A stretch of DNA of 64,000 nucleotides, from the NCBI GenBank assembly GCA_007121455.1, contig SKKN01000023.1, positions 151,966 through 215,965 of the forward strand, given 5' to 3'. The position numbers and the translations under genes were made by a program. Under the pieces are notes generated by a model. The model searched no databases. It was not told the origin of the DNA and was given only the letters and a program-made list of their open reading frames with translations. This DNA is from Gemmatimonadota bacterium (GTDB lineage Bacteria > Gemmatimonadota > Gemmatimonadetes > Longimicrobiales > Gaopeijiaceae). Shown one piece after another: positions 23,487 through 31,896 of this stretch (the first letter of the stretch is position 1; each line of letters begins with the position of its first letter).

Positions 23487-25163
23487 TCAGGCCGTATCCG
23501 CAGCCTTGGTCCGGTCCTCCGGCAGGCCGTGCTCCTCGACGAGCCTCCCGTATTCCGCGAGTTCGGAGCTCCGGCGTTCCTCACTCCACTCGAGCATCGT
23601 CGCCATGATCCGGGACGCTTCGTTCGCACCCTTCAGGCCATGCTCCGGTGCGAAGAGCAGGAGCGCGCTTCGCCGGTCCATGAAGTCGGAAAGCGTCGTG
23701 GCCATCTCGGATCCCACTGCGAGCCGGACCTCTGCCCGGAGAGCCGGCACCCCGTCGCCGAGCGGCCGGAGCCATGCCGAGTCCTCATCACCCATCCTTC
23801 GGATCAGCGTGAGCTGACTTCCGAAGAGGCGGCGGAGACGCTCCAGTGTGGCCGCCCGGACACCCCGGTCCGCCAGAGCTTCGATTTCCTGCTCTGGCGC
23901 GGCATGCTCGGCCCCTTCTCGCGGAATCGCCCCGGGGAGGGCGATGCGGGCGGTTGCGCCACCCCCCGGGATCGGCCCCTCGACCGTCCGTGCCACCGCA
24001 CGCAGGACCCGCTCGCCCATCTTCCGGTAGGTGGTGAGCTTCCCTCCTGCGACCGTCACGAGCCCCGGAGGGCCGATCCAGATTTCGTCCTCCCGTGACA
24101 TGTCCCTCGTGGACTTCCCCTTCTGCAGGATGAGGGGACGGATGCCCGCCCATGTGGCTTTTACGTCGTGCGGCTCCAGTCCGGCTTCCGGAAAGCAATC
24201 GCGGGTCATCTCGAGGAGCTCGTTCACCTCGGAACGGTTGGCCCGCGGCCGGTTCAGATCTCCTCGGTATTCGTCATCGGAGGTACCGACGTAGACCCAT
24301 TCGCCTCTTCGCATTGCGAGACCGCGCCGCCCGGCCCGGGAGCGGAGGAAGGTGGCCCCCAGGATGGGGAGTCGATCGGCGGGGAGGAGGATGTGGATAC
24401 CCTTACTCGGCACGAGGGACTTCGGGATCCTGCAGCCCACCTCTTCGAGAAACTCCTCCGCCCACGGTCCGGTCGCATTCACGACTGCTTTTGCCCGCAC
24501 TTCATGGGATTTGCCTGTGAGGCGGTCCTCAACGGAAATGCCGGCGACCCGCTTTCCCTTCCGCAGAAGCCCGGTGACCCGCGCGTGGTTGGCCGCGAGG
24601 GCGCCGTGCTCGATTGCAGAGAGGATGTTTTCGAGGGTGAATCGGGCATCATCGGTGATGAACTCGGGATAGCGTACGGAGCCGGCGAGAGGGCCTCGCA
24701 GCCCCGGAAGGGCCCGCCGGGTCTCCGCGGCGTCCAATCCCGTTGATCGTTCCCGGCCCCGGCTGCCCGCAAGAATGTCGAAGACGGCGAGGCCGGCCCG
24801 AACCTTCCAATAGCTGTCGCGGTCAAACACCGGGTAGTGGAACGGGATCTCATGGACGAGGTGGGGGGCGATGCGCTGGAGGATCTTCCGCTCCGTCGCC
24901 GATTCTCGCACGAGCAGGAGCTGGAACTGCTCCAGGTACCTGACTCCGCCGTGGATGATCTTCGAGGATCGGCTCGACGTTCCGAAGCCGAAGTCTTCCT
25001 GCTCGACGAGGGCGACCTTGAGGCCGCGGAGGGCTGCGTCCCTCGCGACCCCGCAGCCCGTGATCCCACCGCCCACCACGGCGATGTCGACGGGTTCCGC
25101 AGCCATTGCCTCGAGTGCCTCCTCGCGCACGAGGAATCGAGGGGCGCTCCCGTCGCCCGTCAC
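23487..25163 (-). CDS. glpD: FAD-dependent glycerol-3-phosphate dehydrogenase
   Basis: GlpD oxidises sn-glycerol-3-phosphate to dihydroxyacetone phosphate at the membrane and feeds electrons to quinone. The 558-residue protein has the FAD-binding motif DIAVVGGGITGCGVARDAAL. It also shows GFGTSSRSSKIIHGGVRYLE, WAGIRPL and VTVAGGKLTTYRKMGERV, all hallmarks of the family, and a C-terminal helical DAO domain. I chose GTG 25163 because it overlaps the stop of the upstream phosphodiesterase gene (GTGA). About 25 residues precede the FAD domain. The pair would convert glycerophosphodiesters to glycerol-3-phosphate and then to a glycolytic intermediate. Confidence 0.94.
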   Translation of the reverse strand: MTGDGSAPRFLVREEALEAMAAEPVDIAVVGGGITGCGVARDAALRGLKVALVEQEDFGFGTSSRSSKIIHGGVRYLEQFQLLLVRESATERKILQRIAPHLVHEIPFHYPVFDRDSYWKVRAGLAVFDILAGSRGRERSTGLDAAETRRALPGLRGPLAGSVRYPEFITDDARFTLENILSAIEHGALAANHARVTGLLRKGKRVAGISVEDRLTGKSHEVRAKAVVNATGPWAEEFLEEVGCRIPKSLVPSKGIHILLPADRLPILGATFLRSRAGRRGLAMRRGEWVYVGTSDDEYRGDLNRPRANRSEVNELLEMTRDCFPEAGLEPHDVKATWAGIRPLILQKGKSTRDMSREDEIWIGPPGLVTVAGGKLTTYRKMGERVLRAVARTVEGPIPGGGATARIALPGAIPREGAEHAAPEQEIEALADRGVRAATLERLRRLFGSQLTLIRRMGDEDSAWLRPLGDGVPALRAEVRLAVGSEMATTLSDFMDRRSALLLFAPEHGLKGANEASRIMATMLEWSEERRSSELAEYGRLVEEHGLPEDRTKAADTA

Positions 25164-25960
25164 CCCTCCTCTCCTCGAGCGGGAGGTCGCTCCTCCGTCG
25201 GCCCGTGCGCGGAGGCGTGTTCGCTCGCCCATTCAAGGAGCGTTTTCACCCGATTCGTGGTGATCCGGCGGACACCGAGCGCCTCGAGCCGGGTGGCGTC
25301 CTCCGTACGGTCGACGGTCCAGGTAGACAGGGCGATCCCGGCTCGCAGGGTCCGTTCGGTCCAATCGGGATGCCGCAGCAGGATCCGGAAGTCGGGCACC
25401 AGTAGGGCACGGGGATCCCCTGTCACGTCCTCAAGCGCGTGGTCGAGTCGTGCCTCCCCCTCGACCACGTAGCCGAGGCCGATCGTGGGATCCATGGCCC
25501 GCAGGCGCCTCAGGAGCCGGTGTTCGAGGGAGAGGAAGGTGCAGCGCTCGTGGAGCCCGGCTTCGCGAACCAGGTAGAGCATGGCCTCGAGCGCTTCCGG
25601 GTTCGGAGCGGCTTTGATCTCGGGATAGACCCGATCCGCCTCCCGCACCGCATGGAGAGCCTCCTGGAGGGACGGGAGAGGCTCCCCCCGGAAGCGAGAG
25701 GAGAACCAGGCGCCGGCATCGAGAGATCGAAGGTCCTGGAACGTCCGCTTCTCGACGGAACCTGAGCCATCCGTGGTTCGATCGAGCGTCGAATCGTGGA
25801 GGAGAATCGGGGTGCCGCAGGCGGTGACCCGAACATCCCACTCGAACGATCGAGCCCCGGCGTCGACGGCGGCCCGGAGAGCGGCGAGCGTATTCTCCGG
25901 AGCGACTTCGCTGAAGCCCCGGTGAGCGATGATCTCGATGGATCCTTCACAGCTCGTCAC
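25160..25960 (-). CDS. Glycerophosphodiester phosphodiesterase
   Basis: GDPD enzymes release glycerol-3-phosphate from glycerophosphodiesters. The TIM-barrel family pattern is clear: IIAHRGFSEVAPENTLAALR, then FEWDVRVTACGTPILLHDST with the metal-binding Glu and Asp and the second catalytic His. The later segments are VYPEIKA and LSTWTVD. With GTG 25960 the protein has 266 residues, starts five to ten residues before the first strand, and has no signal peptide, so it is probably cytoplasmic. There is no strong ribosome site. It is coupled to glpD, which consumes its product. Confidence 0.88.
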   Translation of the reverse strand: MTSCEGSIEIIAHRGFSEVAPENTLAALRAAVDAGARSFEWDVRVTACGTPILLHDSTLDRTTDGSGSVEKRTFQDLRSLDAGAWFSSRFRGEPLPSLQEALHAVREADRVYPEIKAAPNPEALEAMLYLVREAGLHERCTFLSLEHRLLRRLRAMDPTIGLGYVVEGEARLDHALEDVTGDPRALLVPDFRILLRHPDWTERTLRAGIALSTWTVDRTEDATRLEALGVRRITTNRVKTLLEWASEHASAHGPTEERPPARGEEG

Positions 25961-26019
25961 GGGGACGTGAGGGTTCTGGTGTCGACGACACGCCTCACGC
26001 CCCCGCGGCGGCCGCTCGG

Positions 26020-26679
26020 CTACCCGACCAACTCGATCGGCACACGGATCCGGTAGTCCTCCCATTCCAGGATCATCGTCGCGGAGTCGCCCATCTCCTC
26101 CTCGAAGCGCACCGTTAGGGTCTCCACGTGCTGCGGAGGGTGCTCACGGGGGACCACCGCCTCCCCGACCTCCTGCGCCCGGACCTCCTCGTCGATGGCC
26201 AGGCCCCAGTGCTCCGTAGAGCGGCTGATGAAAAGCTGCCACTCCTCCTCACCGGGGATCGTGTAGAGGGAGTAGGCGCCGGGCTCGAGGCCAATTCCAG
26301 CCACGAGCGCATGCGTGGTGAGGTGGATCATCGTGGGCTCGTTCGCCCCCGTCCTCCAGAGTTCCCCGTGCGGCACCGCTTCGCCCCCGATCATCGTCCG
26401 GCCGCGAGCCGACGGCGCTCCGTAGCAGACCTTGACCGTCTCTCCCGCGATCTCGACCGACGCGGAATCGAGCGGGCTTGCACGCCCCTCGACGTCCATC
26501 CGGGGGCTCACCTCGCATTCCGGCTGGTGGATCTGTGGGAGAGGCGCAGTGGCGCTTTGACCGCCGTCGCCGGAGAGGCTTCCCGCACCGAGCGTAACCA
26601 CCGCGAAAGGAAGGGCGAGGAGCAGCCAGGCAGTCGTCTTCCGCCCCGGCCGCCCGTTCAAACCATCACATCCGTTCAT
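26020..26679 (-). CDS. DUF2911 domain exported protein
   Basis: The 219-residue protein has an N-terminal signal segment (TTAWLLLALPFAVVTLGAGS) and then a DUF2911 domain. Recognisable pieces are VKVCYGAPSARGRTMIGG, VPHGELWRTGANEPTMIHL, EPGAYSLYTIPGEEEW and the final MILEWEDYRIRVPIEL. Function is unknown; the family is common in Bacteroidetes and related phyla and is predicted periplasmic. ATG 26679 was chosen because AGGAGG lies 5-6 nt upstream and the signal peptide begins there. It stands alone between the phosphodiesterase and thiO genes. Confidence 0.85.
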   Translation of the reverse strand: MNGCDGLNGRPGRKTTAWLLLALPFAVVTLGAGSLSGDGGQSATAPLPQIHQPECEVSPRMDVEGRASPLDSASVEIAGETVKVCYGAPSARGRTMIGGEAVPHGELWRTGANEPTMIHLTTHALVAGIGLEPGAYSLYTIPGEEEWQLFISRSTEHWGLAIDEEVRAQEVGEAVVPREHPPQHVETLTVRFEEEMGDSATMILEWEDYRIRVPIELVG

Positions 26680-26867
26680 CGTGCCTCCTGTCAGGTCTAT
26701 GAACCCGGATTTCGGTGGACCGCATGCAGGGTCGGCAGGATACCGAAGATCCCAGTACACCGAAACCAAGCTATCACCCGAGTCCCAGCGTACGCCATGG
26801 AATGTTGGGTCGTGCCCCCCGGTCGGGACAAGGGGGCGCTTACTCACAGGTTCGCGCTCGGGTGGGG

Positions 26868-27980
26868 CTATGTGCGTTCCCGGAACCGGTCGGGGAGGAA
26901 GGGGCGTGCAGGCGTGGACGGCGTCCGGCCGAGGATCAGGTCGCGGAGGAGGTTTCCCGTCACTGGAGCGAGAAGGATGCCGTTTCGAAAATGCCCGGTG
27001 GCGTAGAAGAGGTCGTTCACCTCGGGGTCGGGACCCAGAACGGGCAGGCCGTCCGGCGTGGCCGGGCGTAGTCCCGCCCAGACCTCTTCGATCGCTGCGG
27101 TCCCGAGGGAGGGGAGGAGCTCGAGCGCGCCTTGCAGCATTCCCAGCACCCCTTCCGCCGTGACACGCTCATCGAAGCCCACTTCCTCCATCGTCGCCCC
27201 GACGAGAAGACGGCCGTCTTCTCGGGGAACGAGGTACACCTTCGAGCTCGCGGCCATGAGCGGAGTGGCGCATGCATCGGGCCGGAGTGCCACGATCTGG
27301 CCTCGGACCGGGCGGACGGGAACGCTTACGGGAACTCCGGGAACCCTCCCGCTCCAGGCCCCGGCGGCGACCACGACTCGCTCCGCGTGTCGGAGGATCC
27401 CGTCGTCGAGCCGTACCCCCACGACCCGGCCACTCTCGCACACGAGTTCCGATACCGTGCGCTCCATCTCCATGGTCGCCCCCGCGCGCTCCGCTGCGGA
27501 CCAGAGCGCGGGGCCGAGGGTTCGGTTCTCGACCTGGTGATCCTCCGGAATCAACAGGCCTCCTCTGACCTTTTCGGAGATCCCGGGAATCCGGGTTCGG
27601 AGTTCCCCCGCCGAGATCCACTCCGTGCCAAACCCGTGGCGACGTCCCCATGCTGCCCGTGTTCGAAGCGCGGATTCCTCCCCCTCATCGAACCCCACGA
27701 GCACCTTTCCGGAAGCCCGGTACCCGAGGCGGAGTCCGGTCTCCTCTTCCAGGGCCTGAACGAACTGCGGATACATCCGGAGACTTCGAAGCGCGAGGTC
27801 CAGAAGAGGCCCTTCGTCCAGCGCTTCTCCGAGTGGTGACAGCATCCCGGCACCGGCCCACGTCGCCTTCCGGCCGGGCCGGCCCTCCTCGAAGAGGTGG
27901 ACCACGACGCCTTCGAGCGCGAGGGCGCGGGCGACCGCGCACCCAACCGCTCCTCCTCCGACCACCACCGTCTCGCTCAT
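26868..27980 (-). CDS. thiO: Glycine oxidase ThiO (FAD-dependent)
   Basis: ThiO oxidises glycine to the imine used for the thiazole ring of thiamine. The protein has 370 residues, typical for the family. It has the FAD Rossmann motif VVVGGGAVGCAVARALALEG near the N-terminus, ATWAGAGMLSPLGEA, PEDHQVENR, VVVAAGAWSG, KVYLVPREDGRLLVGATMEE and the C-terminal WAGLRPATPDGLPVLGP with ATGHFRNGILLAP. No other thiamine gene is adjacent, so another DAO-family amine oxidase remains possible. The ATG at 27980 puts the FAD motif directly after the start. It diverges from the thioesterase gene. Confidence 0.87.
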   Translation of the reverse strand: MSETVVVGGGAVGCAVARALALEGVVVHLFEEGRPGRKATWAGAGMLSPLGEALDEGPLLDLALRSLRMYPQFVQALEEETGLRLGYRASGKVLVGFDEGEESALRTRAAWGRRHGFGTEWISAGELRTRIPGISEKVRGGLLIPEDHQVENRTLGPALWSAAERAGATMEMERTVSELVCESGRVVGVRLDDGILRHAERVVVAAGAWSGRVPGVPVSVPVRPVRGQIVALRPDACATPLMAASSKVYLVPREDGRLLVGATMEEVGFDERVTAEGVLGMLQGALELLPSLGTAAIEEVWAGLRPATPDGLPVLGPDPEVNDLFYATGHFRNGILLAPVTGNLLRDLILGRTPSTPARPFLPDRFRERT

Positions 27981-28105
27981 CACCCGTTGCCGGCCTAAGT
28001 TCGTGTCCTGGTGTCGAGGGGTGTGCCCTTTCTGGATCCCTTCGAAGGTCCCGACGCACGGCCGTGATCTCGTGACCGCGCGCAAGAAGAGCCCCCGGAG
28101 GTCCA

Positions 28106-28585
28106 TTGAGTTCCCGATCCGACGAATCCAACCACGAGCCCCCGGCCGGGGCATTCCGCTTCACCCATCCTGTCGACGTCAGGTTTCGGGACCTCGACCT
28201 GGGAGGGCACGTCCATCATACTCAGGCATTCGTCTACTTCGAAGAAGCTCGGGGCGCATATTGGCGGGATGTGACCGGAAGGAGCGACCCGGGGGAGATC
28301 GACTTCATCCTCGCGGAAGCTTCCGTTCGATACCATCGGCGAATCCTCTACCCACAATGTCTGCAGGTCGGGGTCCGGATCGCGGTCCTCGCGAAGAAGT
28401 ACTTCGTCATGGAGTACGCGGTTCGATCCGAGGAAGGAGAGCGCCTCGTCACGGGAAGCACGACGCTCTTCATGTACGATTATTCGGAGGGCCGTACGGT
28501 GGCCGTGCCGGAGGAGGTCCGGAGCCGGATCGAGGCCCGGGAGGGAGGTCCCCTCCCGAGCCGGCGAGACGGAGGGGTCAGGTGA
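28106..28585 (+). CDS. 4-hydroxybenzoyl-CoA-type (hotdog) acyl-CoA thioesterase
   Basis: The 159-residue hotdog-fold protein carries the family site DLDLGGHVHHTQAFVYFEEA, equivalent to the usual D-x-D-x-x-G-H-V-N-N-x-x-Y-x-x-Y-x-E pattern with the catalytic Asp. A second strand block is RYHRRILYPQCLQVGVRI. It hydrolyses acyl-CoA of unknown chain. Start is TTG at 28106, supported by GGAGGT five bases upstream. Its last 8 bp overlap the convergent msrP gene. Confidence 0.85.
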   Translation: MSSRSDESNHEPPAGAFRFTHPVDVRFRDLDLGGHVHHTQAFVYFEEARGAYWRDVTGRSDPGEIDFILAEASVRYHRRILYPQCLQVGVRIAVLAKKYFVMEYAVRSEEGERLVTGSTTLFMYDYSEGRTVAVPEEVRSRIEAREGGPLPSRRDGGVR

Positions 28586-29609
28586 TACCCCGCATCACCT
28601 CGGCGTCGTAGAGGTCGGCGACCCACTCCCCATATCCGTTGTGGACCAGCGTCTCCCTCTCGAGGTCCTCTCCGATCATCTCCTCCGTGCTCTGAGACCA
28701 TCGGGGGTGCGGCACGTCCGGATTCACGTTTGAATAGAAGCCGTACTCGTCCGGCCGGAGGTCGCTCCAGAAGGTACGGGGTCGCTCCTGAAGGAACTCG
28801 ATCCGGACCACGGATTTGGGGCTCTTGAAGCCGTACTTCCACGGCAGCACGAGTCGGATCGGAGCGCCGTGCTGCTTCGGGAGCGGCTCCCCGTAGATCC
28901 CCGTCGCCACGAAGGCGAGCTCGTTCATCGCCTCGTCCATCCGGAGCCCTTCATAGTAGGGCCACTCGTACCAGTCCTGCTCCCGCTGGCCTACCGCCTC
29001 GTCCGGACGGTCGAAGGTGATGAAGCGGACGTAGCGAGCCGTCGATCGCGGTTCCACCCTACGGACGAGCTCGTGAAAGGCGAATCCCGTCCATGGCACC
29101 GCCATGGCCCATGCCTCCACGCACCGGAACCGGTAGAGGCGCTCCTCCAGACCGATTTGCCTTTCGAGGTCCGCCACGTCGAACACTCCTCCGCGGTCCA
29201 CCTCGCCCGTGATCTCCACGGTCCAGGGGCGGGCCTGGAAGGGACCCGTGTGCTCCCACACCGCGTCCTTGTCCGTGGTGAACTCATAGAAGTTGTTATG
29301 GGTCGCGGCGACGATCCGGTCCGTGAGGGGCCGGTCGAGGGTGAATCGGTCGGAGGCGTCCGCCGGGTAGAGGTCCCGGGTGGGGGTGTCCGGGATCGTG
29401 GCGAGCGGGTGGTCGGGGCGCTCCACCGCAACACCCTCCTCCCCCTCGCTCGAGGCTCCCTCCGAGCTCTGGCTACACGCTCCGAGTCCGACGGCGGCCA
29501 CGCCCAATCCAATGCCTTTGATGAAGCGGCGCCGATTCCAATACACGCTCTCGGGTGTCGCCAGAGATTCCGGGAGCCTCCATCCTGGCGGCACGATGAT
29601 GTTTGCCAT
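28578..29609 (-). CDS. msrP: Periplasmic methionine sulfoxide reductase MsrP (YedY), molybdopterin subunit
   Basis: MsrP reduces oxidised methionines in envelope proteins using molybdopterin. The 343-residue protein has a twin-arginine signal (NRRRFIKGIGLG, from residue 25) followed by LGAC at 42-45, a lipobox-like site. The molybdenum-ligating cysteine is C163 in FRCVEAWAMA. Other family marks are NNFYEF, GEPLPKQHGAPIRLVLPWKY and GFKSPKSVV. The membrane heme partner MsrQ is not adjacent, so electron supply is unclear. The upstream 335-bp gap holds its promoter region. Confidence 0.93.
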   Translation of the reverse strand: MANIIVPPGWRLPESLATPESVYWNRRRFIKGIGLGVAAVGLGACSQSSEGASSEGEEGVAVERPDHPLATIPDTPTRDLYPADASDRFTLDRPLTDRIVAATHNNFYEFTTDKDAVWEHTGPFQARPWTVEITGEVDRGGVFDVADLERQIGLEERLYRFRCVEAWAMAVPWTGFAFHELVRRVEPRSTARYVRFITFDRPDEAVGQREQDWYEWPYYEGLRMDEAMNELAFVATGIYGEPLPKQHGAPIRLVLPWKYGFKSPKSVVRIEFLQERPRTFWSDLRPDEYGFYSNVNPDVPHPRWSQSTEEMIGEDLERETLVHNGYGEWVADLYDAEVMRGIT

Positions 29610-29730
29610 AAGGATTCCTTCGAGTGTCGGAGACAGTTGACCCGTAGTCTAAGATGCCGGGCGTGCCGGGTCCAATCTCAACCCCCTCGAGGGGAAGCGG
29701 ATCTTTTCCGACCCTGCGAATGTACTCGTA

Positions 29731-29757
29731 ATTGTAGCCATTGTAGCCATTGTAGCC
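29731..29757. repeat. Three exact tandem copies of a 9-bp unit
   Basis: ATTGTAGCC occurs at 29731-29739, 29740-29748 and 29749-29757 without mismatch. It lies outside any gene in relatively AT-rich sequence and could be an operator array or a slippage-prone microsatellite. Confidence 0.85.
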
Positions 29758-29801
29758 GGGCCCTCCGGGGTGGCCCTCCCGGCTCCGAAAGACGTAACAT
29801 A

Positions 29802-29810
29802 TATTATAAG
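29802..29810 (+). promoter_or_regulatory. Candidate -10 region upstream of the exported TPR gene
   Basis: TATTAT (29802-29807) and overlapping TATAAG (29805-29810) lie in the only strongly AT-rich spot of this gap. No good -35 is visible at 16-18 bp upstream. Transcription from here would pass through the hairpin at 29818. Confidence 0.35.
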
Positions 29811-29817
29811 CTTGACG

Positions 29818-29840
29818 AACCGGTCGTGAACGGTTTTTTT
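29818..29840 (+). terminator. Weak intrinsic terminator or attenuator in the TPR gene leader
   Basis: AACCG (29818-29822) pairs with CGGTT (29831-29835) around an 8-nt loop and is followed by five more T residues (29836-29840). The stem is short, so efficiency is doubtful. Its place just after the candidate promoter suggests attenuation or a short RNA. Confidence 0.35.
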
Positions 29841-29944
29841 CGGGACCAAATAGGGCTCAGGGGGTCTTCCCATCATGTTGAACGGGTCTGTCGCCGTCGT
29901 GGTCCGGACGGAGGCATGGCCGCCGCAGTTTCAGGAGCAACGCC

Positions 29945-31705
29945 ATGTCTGGACGCTTGAGCACCGGTATCACACTCTTCACGGTTCTGGCCTTCCTCGC
30001 CATCCCGCTCCTGCCGGGCCAGGCCGCAGTAGAAGCCCAGGCCAACCAGCAGTTCAGGGTGCTCGTGCCCGACCTTCAGCCCGAAGAGGGCACCAACAGC
30101 CGGTTCGGGGAACGCGTGGCCGAGCAGATGCGCGATCATATCGACGGGCTCGGGACCCACTCGGTGGTGCCGGAAGATGAGGTTCGCGACCAGCTTCGCG
30201 AGTTCGGCCTCAGCCGAGACGATCTCGATTGCATCACCGCCCGTCAGCTCGCCACACAGATCGACGCGCAGCTCGTGATGTGCGGCACGTTCGCCCGGGA
30301 CGGCGACGATTACCGGTTCAGCGCCGAGTTCATCGCCGTGGAGTCCGGTGACGAGTTGGCGGTTGAGCCGAGCCAGGTGCAGCGGCAGCGTGGAGATGTG
30401 GCCGAAGCCGCGGACCACATCTTCTCCGAGTTCCAGGGGATCATCGACCGCACGCGCTACGCGGCGTTCTGCGCCCAGGACTACCAGAGCCGGAACTGGG
30501 ACAGCGCGCTCGAGAGCTGCAACCGCGCCTATGAGCTGAATCCCGAGACTGTCTCCGTCCTCTTCGCACGGGCCCGCACCTTCATGGAGCTCGAGCGCTT
30601 CGAGGACGCGCTCGCCGATTTCGAAGCCGTCCTCGAGCAGGATGAGTACCACGAGGCGAGCCTCGAGAACGCGGGCTGGGTCGCGACCCAGCTCGAGCGC
30701 ACCGAGACCGCCCTCGGATTCTACGAGCGGTACCTCGACCTGAACCCGGAGGCGACGAGCGTGCGTCTCCGCGTCGGGTACGACCTGGCTCAGGCTGGGG
30801 GTCACGAGGAAGCGCTCCAGCTCGTCCAGGAAGGCCTCGAGCACGAGCCCGACAACGTCGACCTCTGGGAGGCCGTGGGCGGATACGCCTTCCGTGCGGC
30901 GCAGAGCCGGATGGAGGAGGCGACGGCGGCCGATGGGGGGAATGCTACGGTATCCACGACGGTGGAGGATCTGTACGAGACCGCGATCGACGCGTACAAC
31001 CGGGTGCTCGAGGAGAAGGGCGCCGATACGCCGACGAGCTACCTCGCGAACACGATCCGTGCCTACCTGCAGCTTGGCGAGACGGACCGTGCGATCGAGC
31101 AGGCGGAGCGGTCGCTCGCGGCGCGGGAGGACAGCCCGCAGCTTCACGCCCTTCATGCCCAGGCGCTTCACGACCTCGATGAGCATGACGCTGCAATCGA
31201 GGCGATGTTGCGGGTCCGGGATCTCGATGAGGATTACTCGAACCTGTACACGCGGCTCGGCCAGTGGAATCTGGAGAGCGGCAACGCGGATGAGGCGCTC
31301 GAGTATTTCCGTGAGTCCGTCGAGCGTGGAGAGCGCGACGAGAACCAGGTCGCGCGACAGATCTTCAGCGTGGCATATAACGGGTACATCCAGCAGGACC
31401 GTTACGAGGAGGGGATTGCCCTCCTGGAGACGGCAAAGGAGTTCCAGCCGGGCAGTGAGGTGAGGGGCGAGCTCGACTTCTGGCACGGATTCGCGCTCTT
31501 CCGGAGAGGTGAGCAGATCCAGGAGCCGCAGACGGTCGAGTCGGCCGAGCGGGCGTTGCCGATGTTCAATCAGGCCCGCCAGATGTTCGAGGCGGGTTCG
31601 GAGTACGCCGACCAGATGCCCCAGGTGAATCTGGACCAGTTCCTGGGCGCGGTCGACCAGTACGTCGAGATTCAGGAGCTCATCCTTCGGAGGGGTCGTC
31701 GCTGA
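29945..31705 (+). CDS. Exported TPR-repeat protein with CsgG/FlgT-like N-terminal domain
   Basis: The 586-residue protein has a signal peptide (TLFTVLAFLAIPLLPGQAA). The next domain, about residues 38-160, resembles the alpha/beta region of CsgG/TolB-type envelope proteins (FRVLVPDLQPEEGTNSRFGE, then TARQLATQIDAQLVMCGTF). From about 180 to 560 it is a chain of TPR helices (for example DWDSALESCN-like and FEDALADFEAVLEQDEYHEA). It is predicted to be periplasmic or attached to the outer membrane. AGGAG lies 7 nt before the ATG. It is monocistronic with a strong hairpin after it. Function is unknown; an envelope assembly or stress scaffold is a guess. Confidence 0.75.
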   Translation: MSGRLSTGITLFTVLAFLAIPLLPGQAAVEAQANQQFRVLVPDLQPEEGTNSRFGERVAEQMRDHIDGLGTHSVVPEDEVRDQLREFGLSRDDLDCITARQLATQIDAQLVMCGTFARDGDDYRFSAEFIAVESGDELAVEPSQVQRQRGDVAEAADHIFSEFQGIIDRTRYAAFCAQDYQSRNWDSALESCNRAYELNPETVSVLFARARTFMELERFEDALADFEAVLEQDEYHEASLENAGWVATQLERTETALGFYERYLDLNPEATSVRLRVGYDLAQAGGHEEALQLVQEGLEHEPDNVDLWEAVGGYAFRAAQSRMEEATAADGGNATVSTTVEDLYETAIDAYNRVLEEKGADTPTSYLANTIRAYLQLGETDRAIEQAERSLAAREDSPQLHALHAQALHDLDEHDAAIEAMLRVRDLDEDYSNLYTRLGQWNLESGNADEALEYFRESVERGERDENQVARQIFSVAYNGYIQQDRYEEGIALLETAKEFQPGSEVRGELDFWHGFALFRRGEQIQEPQTVESAERALPMFNQARQMFEAGSEYADQMPQVNLDQFLGAVDQYVEIQELILRRGRR

Positions 31706-31749
31706 TCCCCTTCTGAAGGACATTCGCGGGCCCGTTCACGCCCGCTGAT

Positions 31750-31792
31750 CCGCGGCGCCGGAGAAGTCATCCTCCGGCGCCGCGGTCGTTTT
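31750..31792 (+). terminator. Strong hairpin terminator after the TPR gene
   Basis: A perfect 14-bp GC-rich stem (31750-31763 with 31772-31785) with an 8-nt loop AAGTCATC is followed by TCGTTTTG. It separates the TPR gene from the division and cell-wall cluster. Confidence 0.85.
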
Positions 31793-31863
31793 GTAGGGGT
31801 GGCGCGTCCCACCTCCGCTCGGTCTTCCCCTCGAGCGGGCCACTTTCCCAGCGAACGGAACTC

Positions 31864-31893
31864 TTGACGGGTTTCCCACCCGACCCCTAAGTT
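31864..31893 (+). promoter_or_regulatory. Candidate promoter of the mraZ-led division cluster
   Basis: TTGACG (31864-31869, five of six to the -35 consensus) is followed after 18 bp by TAAGTT (31888-31893), a poor -10. Transcription would begin around 31900, inside or just before the phased repeat array and about 45 nt upstream of mraZ. Confidence 0.4.
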
Positions 31894-31896
31894 CGT

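Larger units (their letters stand above)
29610..29944. other. Intergenic region between msrP and the TPR gene
   Basis: These 335 bp hold no convincing gene. Seen here are three exact tandem copies of ATTGTAGCC (29731-29757), an AT-rich stretch with -10-like TATTAT/TATAAG (29802-29810), a small hairpin followed by a T-run (29818-29840), and the AGGAG ribosome site (29933-29937) of the next gene. The rest is ordinary high-GC sequence that must include the msrP promoter near 29610-29660. Confidence 0.6.

Noticed and set aside
29873..31723. 616-codon minus-strand frame opposite the exported TPR gene
   Set aside because: The plus strand has a signal peptide, ribosome site and TPR pattern; the minus product mirrors Glu/Leu-rich codons only.
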